From Anammoximicrobium sp964486845 (lineage in GTDB: Bacteria > Planctomycetota > Planctomycetia > Pirellulales > Pirellulaceae): a stretch of DNA of 64,000 nt. Below the pieces are notes generated by a model. It searched no databases. It had not been told where the DNA came from and saw nothing but the letters and a program-made list of their open reading frames with translations. The DNA lies in NCBI GenBank assembly GCA_964486845.1, contig CAZAQY010000006.1, positions 1 through 64,000 on the forward strand, written 5' to 3'. This document shows positions 17,604 to 28,312 of this stretch, one piece after another. Numbering within the stretch: the first letter of the stretch is position 1; every line of letters starts with the position of its first letter. Made by a program: the position numbers and the translations under genes.

Positions 17604-18248
17604 ATGAGCGAACCCGTCCGGCAAGCTACCGTTTTCGATTCGGGACAAGAGCACGTCGGGGCCGTGTACGCCAAGGCGCTGCTGGGCGCCGCCGCCCAGG
17701 CCGGCCAGGCGGCTGCGGCGGTTGAGGAACTGGACTCGTTTGTCAGCGACGTGCTGGACCGCCTGCCAAACCTGGAGGCTACGCTGGCTTCGCCCCGCGT
17801 GCCGTTTGAAGCCAAGCTGTCGCTGCTGGACAAAAGTCTTTCCGGACGTATGTCAGGCACCCTGTTGACGTTTCTCAAGGTGGTCTGCCGTCACGGACGG
17901 TTCGATTGCCTGCGGGCCGTCCGCCGGGCTGCCCGGCAGCAGTTGAATGAGTTGGAAGGTCGGGTGGACGTGCAGGTGCGGACGCCCACGCCGCTGAGCG
18001 CCGAGGTCCGCGAGTTGGTGACGCGCCGTTTGGAGACGGTGCTCGGCAAACGGGTGAACCTGTTCGTGTGGGATGACGAGAGCTTGATCGGCGGCATGGT
18101 GGTCCGCGTCGGGGACATGGTCTACGACGCCAGCGTGGCGAACGAGTTGCGACGCTTGCGGGAGTCGGCGGTGGACCTGGTGGTTCACGCGGCGCGCGAG
18201 TCGCTGGACCGCTTCGCGCCGTCCGGAGACACGCGCTTGAGAGAGTGA
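17604..18248 (+). CDS. atpH: ATP synthase F1 subunit delta
   Basis: The 214-residue product has the OSCP/delta pattern. The N-terminal helical domain begins near VGAVYAKALLGAAAQ and the C-terminal beta/alpha part contains VRTPTPLSAEVRELVTRRLE, LIGGMVVRVGDMVYDASV and the final LRRLRESAVD helix. Delta links the peripheral stalk to the top of the alpha-beta hexamer. It lies in the standard order between atpF and atpA. Confidence 0.92.
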   Translation: MSEPVRQATVFDSGQEHVGAVYAKALLGAAAQAGQAAAAVEELDSFVSDVLDRLPNLEATLASPRVPFEAKLSLLDKSLSGRMSGTLLTFLKVVCRHGRFDCLRAVRRAARQQLNELEGRVDVQVRTPTPLSAEVRELVTRRLETVLGKRVNLFVWDDESLIGGMVVRVGDMVYDASVANELRRLRESAVDLVVHAARESLDRFAPSGDTRLRE

Positions 18249-18298
18249 GTCTGTGGGTCCGGAAAGCGTTTTCCGGGCCGCAGGTTGTGAGGACACAG

Positions 18299-19822
18299 AT
18301 GAGATTCAATGCAGACGAAATCGCGTCGGTCTTGCAGCAGGAAATCGAGCAGTTCGAGAGCCGGATCGACGTCCGCGAAGTGGGCACGGTGCTCGAGGCC
18401 GGTGACGGGATCGCCCGCGTGTACGGCTTGTCGGGCGTGATGTCCGGCGAGATGGTCGAGTTTCCCAACGGCGTCCAGGGCCAGGCATTCAACCTGGAAG
18501 AGAACAGCGTCGGCGTGATCATTTTGGGCGACTACCTGGCCATCGCGGCGGGCGACGAAGTGCGCTCCCTGGGCCGCTTGCTGTCCGTTCCCGTGGGCGA
18601 GGCGGTGATCGGCCGAGTGCTGGATCCGCTGGGCAATCCGCTGGACGGCAAGGGTCCGGTCGGCGCCCGCGAGTACCGCCCGGTCGAAGTCATCGCCACC
18701 GGCGTGTCCCAGCGGCAGCCGGTTTGCGAACCGCTGCAAACGGGCATCAAGGCCATCGACGCCATGACGCCCATCGGGCGCGGACAGCGCGAGTTGATCA
18801 TCGGCGACCGCCGCACCGGCAAGACCGCCATCGCGCTGGACACGATCATCAACCAGCGGGAATCCGGCGTCAAGTGCTTCTACGTGGCGATCGGCCAGAA
18901 GGACTCGTCCGTGGCCGGCGTCATCGCCGAGTTGGAAAAGCACGGGGCGATGCACTTTACGACGGTGATCGTGGCCGGCGCGAGTTCGCCGGCGCCCCTG
19001 CAGTACGTGGCGCCGTACGCGGGCACGGCGATGGCCGAGCACTTCATGTTCAACGGCCAGCACGCCTTGATCATCTACGACGATCTGTCGAAGCAGGCGG
19101 TGGCCTACCGCCAGCTGTCGCTGCTGATGCGGCGGCCGCCCGGACGCGAGGCTTACCCTGGCGACGTGTTCTATTGCCACAGCCGGCTGCTGGAACGGTC
19201 GGCCAAGTTGTCCGACGCGCTGGGCGGCGGCTCCTTGACGTCGCTGCCGATCATCGAGACGCTGGAGGGCGAAGTCTCCGCGTACATCCCGACCAACGTG
19301 ATTTCCATCACCGACGGCCAGATCTATCTCCAGCCGGACTTGTTTTTCGCAGGCCAGCGGCCCGCTATGAACGCCGGCATCTCGGTGTCGCGCGTGGGCG
19401 GCAAGGCCCAGGTCAAGGCGATGAAGAAGGTGGCCGGTGGACTGCGGCTGGATCTGGCCTCGTTCCGCGAACTGGAAGCGTTCGCCCAGTTGGGCACCGA
19501 ACTGGACGCGGCCACGCAATCGCGGCTCGATCGCGGCTACCGGATGGTCGAGTTGTTGAAGCAGCCGCAGTACAAGCCGATGCACGTCGTCGACCAGGTG
19601 CTCAGCATCTATGCCGGCACGAAAGGGTACTTGGACGACGTACCGGTCACCGAAGTGCAAGCTTGGGAGGAAGGGTTCTTGAGTTTTGTTCGCGACCACA
19701 AACCCGGCCTGTGGAAGACGCTGGACGAGCGCAAGGACGTCAGCGACGAGGTCGAAGCCCAGATCCGCACGGCGATCCAGGAATTCAAGAGCCGATACGC
19801 AGCCGCCAAGAGGCCGGCCTGA
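18299..19822 (+). CDS. atpA: ATP synthase F1 subunit alpha
   Basis: The 507-residue protein is full length. It shows the Walker A GDRRTGKT at about residues 169-176, EVGTVLEAGDGIARVYGLSG in the beta-barrel and the PGREAYPGDVFYCHSRLLER and SVSRVGGKAQVKAMK segments. I chose the ATG at 18299 (MRFNADEIASVLQQEI), which matches the alpha-subunit N-terminus. The frame is open upstream as far as the end of atpH, but that part is not alpha-like. GTGAGGA upstream serves as ribosome binding site. Confidence 0.97.
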   Translation: MRFNADEIASVLQQEIEQFESRIDVREVGTVLEAGDGIARVYGLSGVMSGEMVEFPNGVQGQAFNLEENSVGVIILGDYLAIAAGDEVRSLGRLLSVPVGEAVIGRVLDPLGNPLDGKGPVGAREYRPVEVIATGVSQRQPVCEPLQTGIKAIDAMTPIGRGQRELIIGDRRTGKTAIALDTIINQRESGVKCFYVAIGQKDSSVAGVIAELEKHGAMHFTTVIVAGASSPAPLQYVAPYAGTAMAEHFMFNGQHALIIYDDLSKQAVAYRQLSLLMRRPPGREAYPGDVFYCHSRLLERSAKLSDALGGGSLTSLPIIETLEGEVSAYIPTNVISITDGQIYLQPDLFFAGQRPAMNAGISVSRVGGKAQVKAMKKVAGGLRLDLASFRELEAFAQLGTELDAATQSRLDRGYRMVELLKQPQYKPMHVVDQVLSIYAGTKGYLDDVPVTEVQAWEEGFLSFVRDHKPGLWKTLDERKDVSDEVEAQIRTAIQEFKSRYAAAKRPA

Positions 19823-19877
19823 CGCACGCCGCGTGCGGAAAGTCGAACCCTACACCGTTATTGTCTGAGCAAGACGC

Positions 19878-20774
19878 ATGGCCAACGCCCGGAAACTCGA
19901 TCGCAGCCGCAAATCCATCGGGAATATCCGCAAAATTACGCGGACCATGGAGTTGATCGCGACGGCGCGATTCCGCAAAGCCATGGACCGCGCCACGGCG
20001 GCGGCACGGTTCACCGAGCGCATCAGCCGGCTGGCGGAGGACCTGGCTGGCGCTGGGCTGGAAGTGAAGCATCCCCTGCTGGAGCCGCGGGAAGCGGTCA
20101 AAAGCAGCGTCTTGCTGGTGCTGACTGCCAATCGCGGACTGTGCGGCGGATACAACGCGGGCGTTCTGCGGCTGGCCTTTCCGCAGTACGAGCAGCTGCG
20201 GGCTCAAGTGGCGGAACTGCGGCTGGAGGTGTCCGGGAAACGCGGCATCTCGGCGTTTCGCTTCCGCAAAATCGCGATGGCGGAGGCCTACCTGAAGTTC
20301 GACGATCAGCCCAAGTTCGTGGATGTGGCCGAGATTGCCAACCGCTATCTGGACGCCTACGCGCTGGGACAGCTCGACCGCCTTGACGTGGTGTACACCA
20401 AGTTCCTAAGCGCGTCGCGCCAGCTTCCCGTTGTGGAGACCTTGCTGCCCTTGGGCTCGTTGGCCGGCGAACAGGAAGAAGAGGCGGAGGAGAACCTGAA
20501 CGGCCCCCGGCTGCAATACGAATTTCTGCCCTCGGCGGAAAGCATCCTGGAAGAAGTCGTTCCGGCCAGTTTCCGAGTGCGGCTGTTCCAGTGCTTTCTG
20601 GACGCGGGCGTGAGCGAGCAGATTTCGCGCATGGTGGCCATGAAGTCGGCCACGGAGAACGCGACGAGCATGATCCGGCGGTTGTCGATGGCCTATAATC
20701 GGGCCCGCCAATCGCAGATCACCAAGGAGATTTCGGAAATCATCGGCGGCGTCGAAGCGCTGAAGGGCGATTAG
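19878..20774 (+). CDS. atpG: ATP synthase F1 subunit gamma
   Basis: The 298-residue product has the N-terminal helix MANARKLDRSRKSIGNIRKITRTMELIA, given here only to mark where the rotor shaft begins, then LTANRGLCGGYN and the C-terminal helix ending NRARQSQITKEISEIIGGVEAL. Both long rotor helices are present. It lies in operon order between atpA and atpD. Confidence 0.95.
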   Translation: MANARKLDRSRKSIGNIRKITRTMELIATARFRKAMDRATAAARFTERISRLAEDLAGAGLEVKHPLLEPREAVKSSVLLVLTANRGLCGGYNAGVLRLAFPQYEQLRAQVAELRLEVSGKRGISAFRFRKIAMAEAYLKFDDQPKFVDVAEIANRYLDAYALGQLDRLDVVYTKFLSASRQLPVVETLLPLGSLAGEQEEEAEENLNGPRLQYEFLPSAESILEEVVPASFRVRLFQCFLDAGVSEQISRMVAMKSATENATSMIRRLSMAYNRARQSQITKEISEIIGGVEALKGD

Positions 20775-20991
20775 TGGCGGGATGCGGGATGCGGGATGCG
20801 GGATACGCGATGCGAGGTGCGGGGTGAACGATAGGAGGTCCAGGACGAGGGAGGAGAGCGATCAGAACTTGGTTGCAGGCGATGGACTCCTGTAGGGGTG
20901 TCACGAGCAATCCGTCACTTGCGAGGGATGCACCCGCAACCCGAATCCCGCAACCCAAGCACACGACACAAAGACGAGGAATCGACGAGGA
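20775..20991 (+). repeat. Short tandem heptamer tract in the atpG-atpD gap
   Basis: Directly after the atpG stop the unit GCGGGAT is repeated about four times and then degenerates (20777-20823). Near 20935-20965 the complementary sense (ACCCGCAACCCGAATCCCGC) occurs, so the two parts could pair across about 110 nt. No gene is present in this 217-bp gap. Confidence 0.7.
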
Positions 20992-22446
<1,455 letters not shown>

Positions 22447-22447
22447 C

Positions 22448-22560
22448 GTAGCAGGCACACTCCGTGTGCCGTCCGCAACGCTCCGTAGCATGGCTCTCCG
22501 AGCCGTGCGGTTTTTCCAAGAATCCAAAGCAGATCTGCACGGCTCGAAGAGCCATGCTAC
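22448..22560. repeat. Three GTAG-type hairpins between atpD and atpC
   Basis: Copy 1 (22448-22470) has GTAGCA, then arms GGCACAC/GTGTGCC around TCC. Copy 2 (22485-22508) has GTAGCAT, arms GGCTC/GAGCC around TCC, then GTGC. Copy 3 (22537-22560) is the inverse of copy 2 with loop GAA. Copies 2 and 3 can also pair with each other. The array begins two bases after the atpD stop. Confidence 0.9.
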
Positions 22561-22600
22561 GAAAGGCCGTTCGTGTCGGTTTTTAAGAGGTCATGTGAAC

Positions 22601-23005
22601 ATGGCAAAAACGATTCAATGCACCGTCGTCACGCCGGAACGCAAGGCGCTGGATCAGGCCGCCGAGTTCGTCGTCCTGCCGCTGTACGACGGCGAGATCG
22701 GCATCGGCCTGGACCACGCTCCGCTGATCGGCCGGCTGGGATACGGTGAAATGCGGCTGCGGCAGGGTGACAACGTAAGCCGTTTCTACGTCGACGGCGG
22801 TTTCGTCCAAGTCGTGGGGAACCACGTCACGGTGCTCACGGCGCAGACGGTCCCGGCGGACGAGATCGACGAACAGGCCGCCCAGGAACAACTCGACTCG
22901 GCGCGGCTGCAACCCGCCCTGACCGACGAGCAACAGCAGATCCGCGACCGGGCGGTCGTCCAGGCTCGCGGCCGGCTGCGGGTCGCCCGGCGTGCGAGTT
23001 CGTAA
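22601..23005 (+). CDS. atpC: ATP synthase F1 subunit epsilon
   Basis: The 134-residue product has the N-terminal beta-sandwich of epsilon (IQCTVVTPERKALDQAAEFV, LPLYDGEIGIGLDHAPLIG, YVDGGFVQVVGNHVTVL) and a short C-terminal helical part rich in Gln and Arg. It is the last gene of the atp operon. AAGAGGT lies upstream of the ATG. Confidence 0.93.
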   Translation: MAKTIQCTVVTPERKALDQAAEFVVLPLYDGEIGIGLDHAPLIGRLGYGEMRLRQGDNVSRFYVDGGFVQVVGNHVTVLTAQTVPADEIDEQAAQEQLDSARLQPALTDEQQQIRDRAVVQARGRLRVARRASS

Positions 23006-23021
23006 AGCGGCCGTGGGCAAT

Positions 23022-23043
23022 GTAGAACGGATTTCAATCCGTT
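23022..23043. repeat. GTAG-type hairpin
   Basis: GTAGA is followed by arms ACGGATT/AATCCGT around TC. A second small hairpin, GGAATGAACTTCGTTCC, begins at about 23051. Both lie between atpC and hisI. Confidence 0.75.
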
Positions 23044-23106
23044 CCCACCGGAATGAACTTCGTTCCCCTGTTGCCTGACGCAAGGGGATGCACTCCAAGG
23101 AGAAAG

Positions 23107-23493
23107 ATGATGGACGGTCCCGATTTCGACAAACACGAATTGATCCCCGTCATCGCCCAGGACGAGGCGAGCGGCGACGTGTTGATGCTGGCGTACATGA
23201 ACCGGACGGCCTACGAGGAGACGCTGCAGACGGGCCGCGTTTGCTACTGGAGCCGCAGCCGCGGGAAACTGTGGCGCAAAGGGGAAGAGAGCGGCAACGT
23301 CCAGGAGCTGCGCAGCGTTTATTTTGACTGCGACGCGGACACGCTGCTGATCAAGGTCCACCAAATCGGCGGCGCGGCCTGCCACGAGGGCTATCGCAGC
23401 TGTTTCTTCCGCAAGATCGACCCGCCCACGGGGCAAGTCGAGGTGGTTGGCGAGCGCGTCTTCGATCCCGCCGCGGTGTACAAGAAAGGTTGA
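23107..23493 (+). CDS. hisI: Phosphoribosyl-AMP cyclohydrolase
   Basis: The 128-residue protein is HisI without a fused HisE domain. Motifs include LMLAYMNRTAYEETLQTGRVCYWSRSR, shown only to locate the catalytic region, GNVQELRSVYFDCDADTLL with the metal-binding Asp/Cys residues, and GAACHEGYRSCFFR. It opens the purine ring of phosphoribosyl-AMP, step three of histidine synthesis. AAGGAGAAAG precedes the ATG at 23107. It is co-directional with hisG and the atp operon. Confidence 0.95.
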   Translation: MMDGPDFDKHELIPVIAQDEASGDVLMLAYMNRTAYEETLQTGRVCYWSRSRGKLWRKGEESGNVQELRSVYFDCDADTLLIKVHQIGGAACHEGYRSCFFRKIDPPTGQVEVVGERVFDPAAVYKKG

Positions 23494-23516
23494 CCCCGGT
23501 TGCGGCCACAGTCAAA

Positions 23517-23573
23517 GTAGCCATCTCGCTCCGCGAGATGAAAAGCCAGCCTCTCGCGGAGCGAGATGGCTAC
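23517..23573. repeat. Facing pair of GTAG-type hairpins
   Basis: 23517-23540 reads GTAGC, then arms CATCTCGC/GCGAGATG around TCC. 23551-23573 is an inverted copy with arms CTCTCGC/GCGAGATG, loop GGA and flank GCTAC. Together they form a larger stem between hisI and hisG. Confidence 0.9.
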
Positions 23574-23644
23574 TTTGGAACGTGCTCGCACGTCTTCGCA
23601 GCAAGACTTCAACCGACGGCCGAAAGGCCGTCCCAGGAAAGAGA

Positions 23645-24532
23645 ATGATCCCCATGGCTGAACGAGCCTTAAAACTAGGCATTCCCGCCGGCAGCCTCCA
23701 GGAAGCCACGGCCCAGTTGTTCCAGCGAGCCGGCTACAAGATCACGTACTCGTCGCGGTCTTACTACCCGACGATCGACGACCAGGAGATCGAATGCCTG
23801 CTGATTCGCGCCCAGGAGATGGCGCGTTACGTCGAGCAAGGAGTCCTCGACGCCGGCATCACCGGTTACGACTGGGTGCTGGAAACCGGCGCGCAGGTGG
23901 TCGAGATCTGTGAGCTGCTGTTCTCCAAAGTCAGCCGCCGGCCGGTCCGTTGGGTCCTCTGCGTCCCGAACGATTCGCCGGTGCAGAGCGTGAAGGACTT
24001 GGAGGGCAAACGGATCGCGACCGAAGCCGTCGGCTTGACCAAGGCCTTCCTGGCCCGGCACGGCGTCAACGCGGTGGTCGAGTTTTCCTGGGGCGCGACG
24101 GAAGTCAAGCCGCCGCGCCTGGCCGACGCCATTGTGGAAGTCACCGAGACCGGCAGCTCGATCCGGGCCAACAACCTGCGGATCATTGACGAGGTGCTGC
24201 AGAGCACGACGCGGCTGATCGCCAATCAGAAGGCGTACGGCGACCCGTGGATCCGGCAGAAACTGGACAACATCGCCCTGATGCTGCAAGCCTGCCTGAA
24301 CGCCGAGGGCAAAGTCGGGCTGATGATGAACGTCCCGCGCGCGGACCTGAACAAGATCCTCGTCTTGCTGCCCGCCCTGCAAAAACCCACGGTCTCCGCC
24401 CTGTCCGATCCCGATTGGGTCGCCGTGAACACCATCCTGGACGAGTCCCTCGTCCGCGCGCTGATCCCCCAGCTCAAAGCGGCCGGCGCCAAGGGCATCG
24501 TCGAGTACCCAATCAACAAGATCATCGACTGA
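23645..24532 (+). CDS. hisG: ATP phosphoribosyltransferase, long form
   Basis: The 295-residue protein is the HisG long form. It has LKLGIPAGSLQEATAQLF at the start, GYDWVLETGAQVVEICEL, KRIATEAVGLTKAFLARHG and the C-terminal regulatory ACT-like domain (MMNVPRADLNKILVLLPALQ and KGIVEYPINKIID). It starts histidine biosynthesis and is normally feedback-inhibited by histidine through that domain. The ATG at 23645 follows AGGAAAGAG; a second ATG is at 23654. The decayed defence gene on the other strand abuts its 3' end. Confidence 0.95.
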   Translation: MIPMAERALKLGIPAGSLQEATAQLFQRAGYKITYSSRSYYPTIDDQEIECLLIRAQEMARYVEQGVLDAGITGYDWVLETGAQVVEICELLFSKVSRRPVRWVLCVPNDSPVQSVKDLEGKRIATEAVGLTKAFLARHGVNAVVEFSWGATEVKPPRLADAIVEVTETGSSIRANNLRIIDEVLQSTTRLIANQKAYGDPWIRQKLDNIALMLQACLNAEGKVGLMMNVPRADLNKILVLLPALQKPTVSALSDPDWVAVNTILDESLVRALIPQLKAAGAKGIVEYPINKIID

Positions 24533-24536
24533 CGCA

Positions 24537-27185
24537 CATGGGATGCATCTCCGCCGTCCGGAAAGGCGACGTCCGGCCAAAGCAGCGACGGTTCCCCGCT
24601 GAACCACTCCACGACCGGGATGATGACTTCCTCCGGCAGTAGCCCGCCGTGGGACAAGGCCCATCCGGACGCGGTGCCCGTCCCGAAGTAGCGCCCCCGC
24701 GCTGCGACATAGCTTCGGGACAAGTGGAACCGCTCCTGGTCCAAGAAGGTGAGCGAGCCATCGGAAAGCTCGCCGGCCGACGGCGCCCCCTCGATTTCGA
24801 CGCAGCGGTGCGTCGGATTCAGCGGGCGATGCGATTGGGTCTCCTGGCCAGGCGGAGGCCCATACGTGAAACCGTGGTCGGCCGTCAACAAAGCCAGAGG
24901 CAAGGCCTGGTGCAGGCAGCGGAAATCGGTCACCCATCTGGCGACCAGCTGCGCCACCCGCAGCAGCACTCGCGAGCTGTCCTCCACCAGCACCCGATAG
25001 CTGCCGGTGTGGTGCAACTGCTCGTCAATCCGATTTTCGCGGTAGACCACCAGTCGCGTCGCCGGCGCAAGGCGCAGCCGCTCGGCGTCCTGCCAGCTTG
25101 CGGACAGCTGCACTTCAGCGCCGTTCAAGCGATACGTCCTGCTGAGCGCCGCCAGCAGGTCCGCACCGCACTGGTCCGGAAGCGTTCCTGTCAGAACGGC
25201 CATTTTGCACACGGACGTAATCGAAGGGACGGGTGCAAACAAGGATTCGGGAGGCTTCCCGGACAGCACCGCGGGCAGCGCCACAGCCGGGTCGGGGTAA
25301 TCCTCTTGGTCCAGCCGATCGGCGATCTGCTGAAACCGGCTTCCTGGGCCGCCGACCACGTCGCTGACCGATCGAATCACTTCGGCCAACTTCGAGGTCG
25401 TGACCGGTTCCTCGGAATCCGGTTCGCCGACCAGCGTCCGCACGGCCGTCCGCACCGGCACCTTGACGCCCTCGACGTGCCGTTCGATCTTCTCGCGCAG
25501 CGTCCGCCAAGCCGATGCAATCGCCGGGAAAGCGGCCGCCGTGCCCGTGCCGGCAAGCTCCTCGTGGGTGCCCGAATCCTCGGCAGCGAACTCGACCAGC
25601 CCGTCCGCCAACAGCGGCAGTTGGGGCGGCACCGGACCGCGCAACGTCCGCAGCAGCTTCCGCTGGGTCTCCGTCAGTTCCGTGATCTTCAAGGCGGATT
25701 CCGGCAGTGCGTTCACCCAATCCTTCAGCTTGCTGCGCACCTGCTCGCAGTACGTGTAAAACGCCTCGCCGCCGGCCAGTCGCTCGGCAAACTCGACGCC
25801 CACCACGGGGCCAATCGCCTTGAAGACAATACGCTGTTTCCCCGCCAGTTTCGTGTACCGCGTCTGGTACTTGCCGGGATGCTTGGCCATGTCGACCAGT
25901 GCGTCCGCGACGCGAGCGTCACTCACCCGCTGGCCCGAAGCCCCGCTGTAGATCACGATCCGTGGCCCTTCGCTGCGGAAGACCAGGGCGCACAGCAGCG
26001 GGATGATCCCATTGGGAATCCCAAACGGCGGCTCGACCAGCTTGGCGAACAACTTCGAGAACGGCCGGTCGCCCGCGGTCTGGAAGTGCGTCAAGACCGT
26101 GCGCAGCGATTCGAGCGGTGTGTTCTTGTCGACGGTGGCCAGGTTCCACTTGCCGCTGAGCGGATCTTGCCGCAGCAGCCCGTTTTCAACCAACACCCCG
26201 TCCACGATGGCCGCCTGCTGGGACGTATCCTTGAACCCAAGATATTCGGCCTGGTACTCGACGCTTTCGTCGAACTTCAGAACGCGCTTCACCACATCCG
26301 TGATCGCCCCGCCGAGCGTTCCCGTCTTCCATTCGTTGTAGCTCCCACAGCGCACCCGGATCTGCTGCGAAAACTGCTTTTCCAGGTCTTCTGCGACCGT
26401 GGGCGGCAACTCGTTCCATGATTCGAACGCCAGCGGCTGTTCCGGGGCTCCGGCCCGCACGACCACGGTCCCGCTCGCAGCCCGGCATTTCCGAACGCCT
26501 GCTCGAACTGCTGACGCAACTCGGTGCGCAGCCGCGTGTAGCGGGAATCGAGCACTTCGTGGATGTGTCCGGCCGGATTCTTCTCCAAGGCCCTTGTCAC
26601 CGCGATGAACTCGCGCAACCGCGACTGGTCGAGCCGCACCTCCTCGCGCGGAAAGACGAAACAGACGTTCGGGGCCTGAACCTCGGCAGCCCGCCGGCGC
26701 CAATAGTCCAATTGGACCGTCGTGTCCACGGGGACCAAGTAGATCAAGGCGGACCGCCAAGCTTCCTGCCCTCCGTCGCGGGCCGGATTCACCGGCTCGA
26801 TGGCGTTTTCCGGGTGAGCGATATCCAGGATCCGGACGCCGATTCTGCGCACGATTCCCGCCTCGTTCGGGTCCAGGTCGAAATCGCCGATGCGATCCGC
26901 AATGTCCTCCTGGATTTCCGGGTGGTAGCGAAGCAGTCGGGCCGGCTCGTAGTCCGGCACCATCTGCAATTCCTCAGCGACGACCTTCTCGATCTCGGAA
27001 ATGAGTCCCGTGCCGGCCACGAAACTCCACACCTCCGTGGCCTCGTTCTTCCACAGCGCGCCGGCTTTGGCCAGCCGGTCTAGCGCCGCGTTCAAGGACT
27101 GTGTGAGGACCTCACGTTGTCGCTCGCCCGTCACGAGCCTGTCTTGACGGCGGCTGGTTGCTGCCGTTGAATTAGCTACACCCAT
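24537..27185 (-). pseudogene. Decayed BREX/Pgl-like ATPase C-terminal half joined to a PglZ domain (fragment B)
   Basis: The first part (27185 to about 26470) encodes SLNAALDRLAKAGALWKN and YLVPVDTTVQLDYWRRRA. One base appears to be missing near 26470, after which the frame continues as APEQPLAFESWNELPPTVAE. The middle has EPPFGIPNGIIPLLCALVF, which I associate with BrxC/PglY-type ATPases. The end has PSITSVCKMAVLTGTLP, LLTADHGFTYG and LSHGGLLPEEVIIPVVEWF, a PglZ (alkaline-phosphatase-like) C-terminus with its DHG metal site. No P-loop is present, and the metal-binding DALR-type motif at the start of a PglZ domain was not found. After about 24545 the frame runs antisense into hisG, so the true 3' end is lost. 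It is probably inactive. Confidence 0.7.
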
Positions 27186-27343
27186 GGGCGGACGCACCAA
27201 GTGATTCAGCCTAACGTTGACGCAGATTCCGCGTTCGGCGTAGATCTTGGCCACGGTGGCGACGTTGCGTGTGGGGCGGCCCACAGATTGGTGAATGCGT
27301 CGTGTCCATGATCCGTTTGCCTGCGGCGAGTGGCGAAGAGCGC

Positions 27344-28243
27344 ATGAGTCCGGACGATCTTCAAGAATTAGTCGAGTTGTTGGAGCAGATCCGATCCATG
27401 AAGCTGCATGGGTCGCGACACCTCGGCGCTGCGCTCAAGAAGCCGCTTCTGCTGCTTCTCTTGGTATCCCGGATCGAGAACAACCGCGTCGAGGAGAACC
27501 GGTTCCATTTCGACGAGATCGAAAAGAAGCTCGATCTCTTGATTCGCGAGCACGGGGGACGACCGACAAGAAGCGGACCACGTCCTGAGCAGCCCTTCAG
27601 TCATTTACGATCGTCTCCATTCTGGATTCTGAAGACGACGCGCGAGTACGCGCCGGGTACGACTGCTCTGATTTCCGACCTACGTCATCCGGAATCATAT
27701 GGTGCGTTTCGACCAAACGTGTTTCGCTTGTTAAGGAGTTCTCAGGACGCAAGGGCACGCGTCGTGGATGCGATCCTCCACGAGTGGTGGCCGGAAACAC
27801 TGCACGGCGACATTCGGGAAGACTTGGGGCTGGACCGGCTGGACAGTCGGCGACGACGGCAGCGCGATCAACAGTTCACGATCGATGTTCTCGAGAACTT
27901 CCGGTACAGCTGTGCGTTCTGCGGATTCCATGCGGTGCTCAATGGTCAGCCGACCGGCATCGACGCCGCGCACGTTCAGTGGCACGCACTTTCCGGCCCG
28001 GACGAAGTCGAAAACGGAATCGCGCTGTGCAAGCTGCACCACTGGGCCTTCGACAAGGGCATCATCGGGATAGACAACGAAGATCGCATCTGCATCGCCG
28101 ATGTGTTCGTGGCCCAGCAGGACGGCGGTCTCCCGCTCGAATCGCTGGCAAAGCGACCCCTCGCGGTTCAACCTCGCAACAAGACCATCGGGGAACGATT
28201 TCTCGTCTGGCACCGAAGCAATGTGTATCTCGGAGCGTTGTGA
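27344..28243 (+). CDS. Phosphorothioate-DNA-type HNH restriction endonuclease
   Basis: About 299 residues. The C-terminal HNH nuclease spans about residues 185-245: CAFC at 190-193, GIDAAHVQWHALSGPDEV, then NGIALCKLHHWAFDKG. This zinc-binding HNH and the N-terminal half (GPRPEQPFSHLRSSPFWIL, then RSSQDARARVVDAILHEWW) match my recollection of SBD-HNH enzymes such as ScoMcrA, which bind sulfur-modified DNA. It would be a type IV enzyme cutting phosphorothioated invading DNA. All motif residues look intact. ATG at 27308 is an alternative start. It is the only plus-strand gene in the island. Confidence 0.75.
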   Translation: MSPDDLQELVELLEQIRSMKLHGSRHLGAALKKPLLLLLLVSRIENNRVEENRFHFDEIEKKLDLLIREHGGRPTRSGPRPEQPFSHLRSSPFWILKTTREYAPGTTALISDLRHPESYGAFRPNVFRLLRSSQDARARVVDAILHEWWPETLHGDIREDLGLDRLDSRRRRQRDQQFTIDVLENFRYSCAFCGFHAVLNGQPTGIDAAHVQWHALSGPDEVENGIALCKLHHWAFDKGIIGIDNEDRICIADVFVAQQDGGLPLESLAKRPLAVQPRNKTIGERFLVWHRSNVYLGAL

Positions 28244-28312
28244 TTGACCGCATGTTGCTGCGTGCCAACTGGAAGCCGCTGAGTTCTGGCGGTGCGAGTC
28301 AATGCGTCACCT

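Noticed and set aside
18185..19699. Long minus-strand open frame opposite atpA
   Set aside because: It is an antisense shadow of a fully conserved atpA and shows no protein motifs.
24649..26421. Plus-strand frame of 590 codons opposite the PglZ fragment
   Set aside because: It is Arg/Gln/His-rich with no motif, while the minus strand carries clear PglZ and ATPase motifs.
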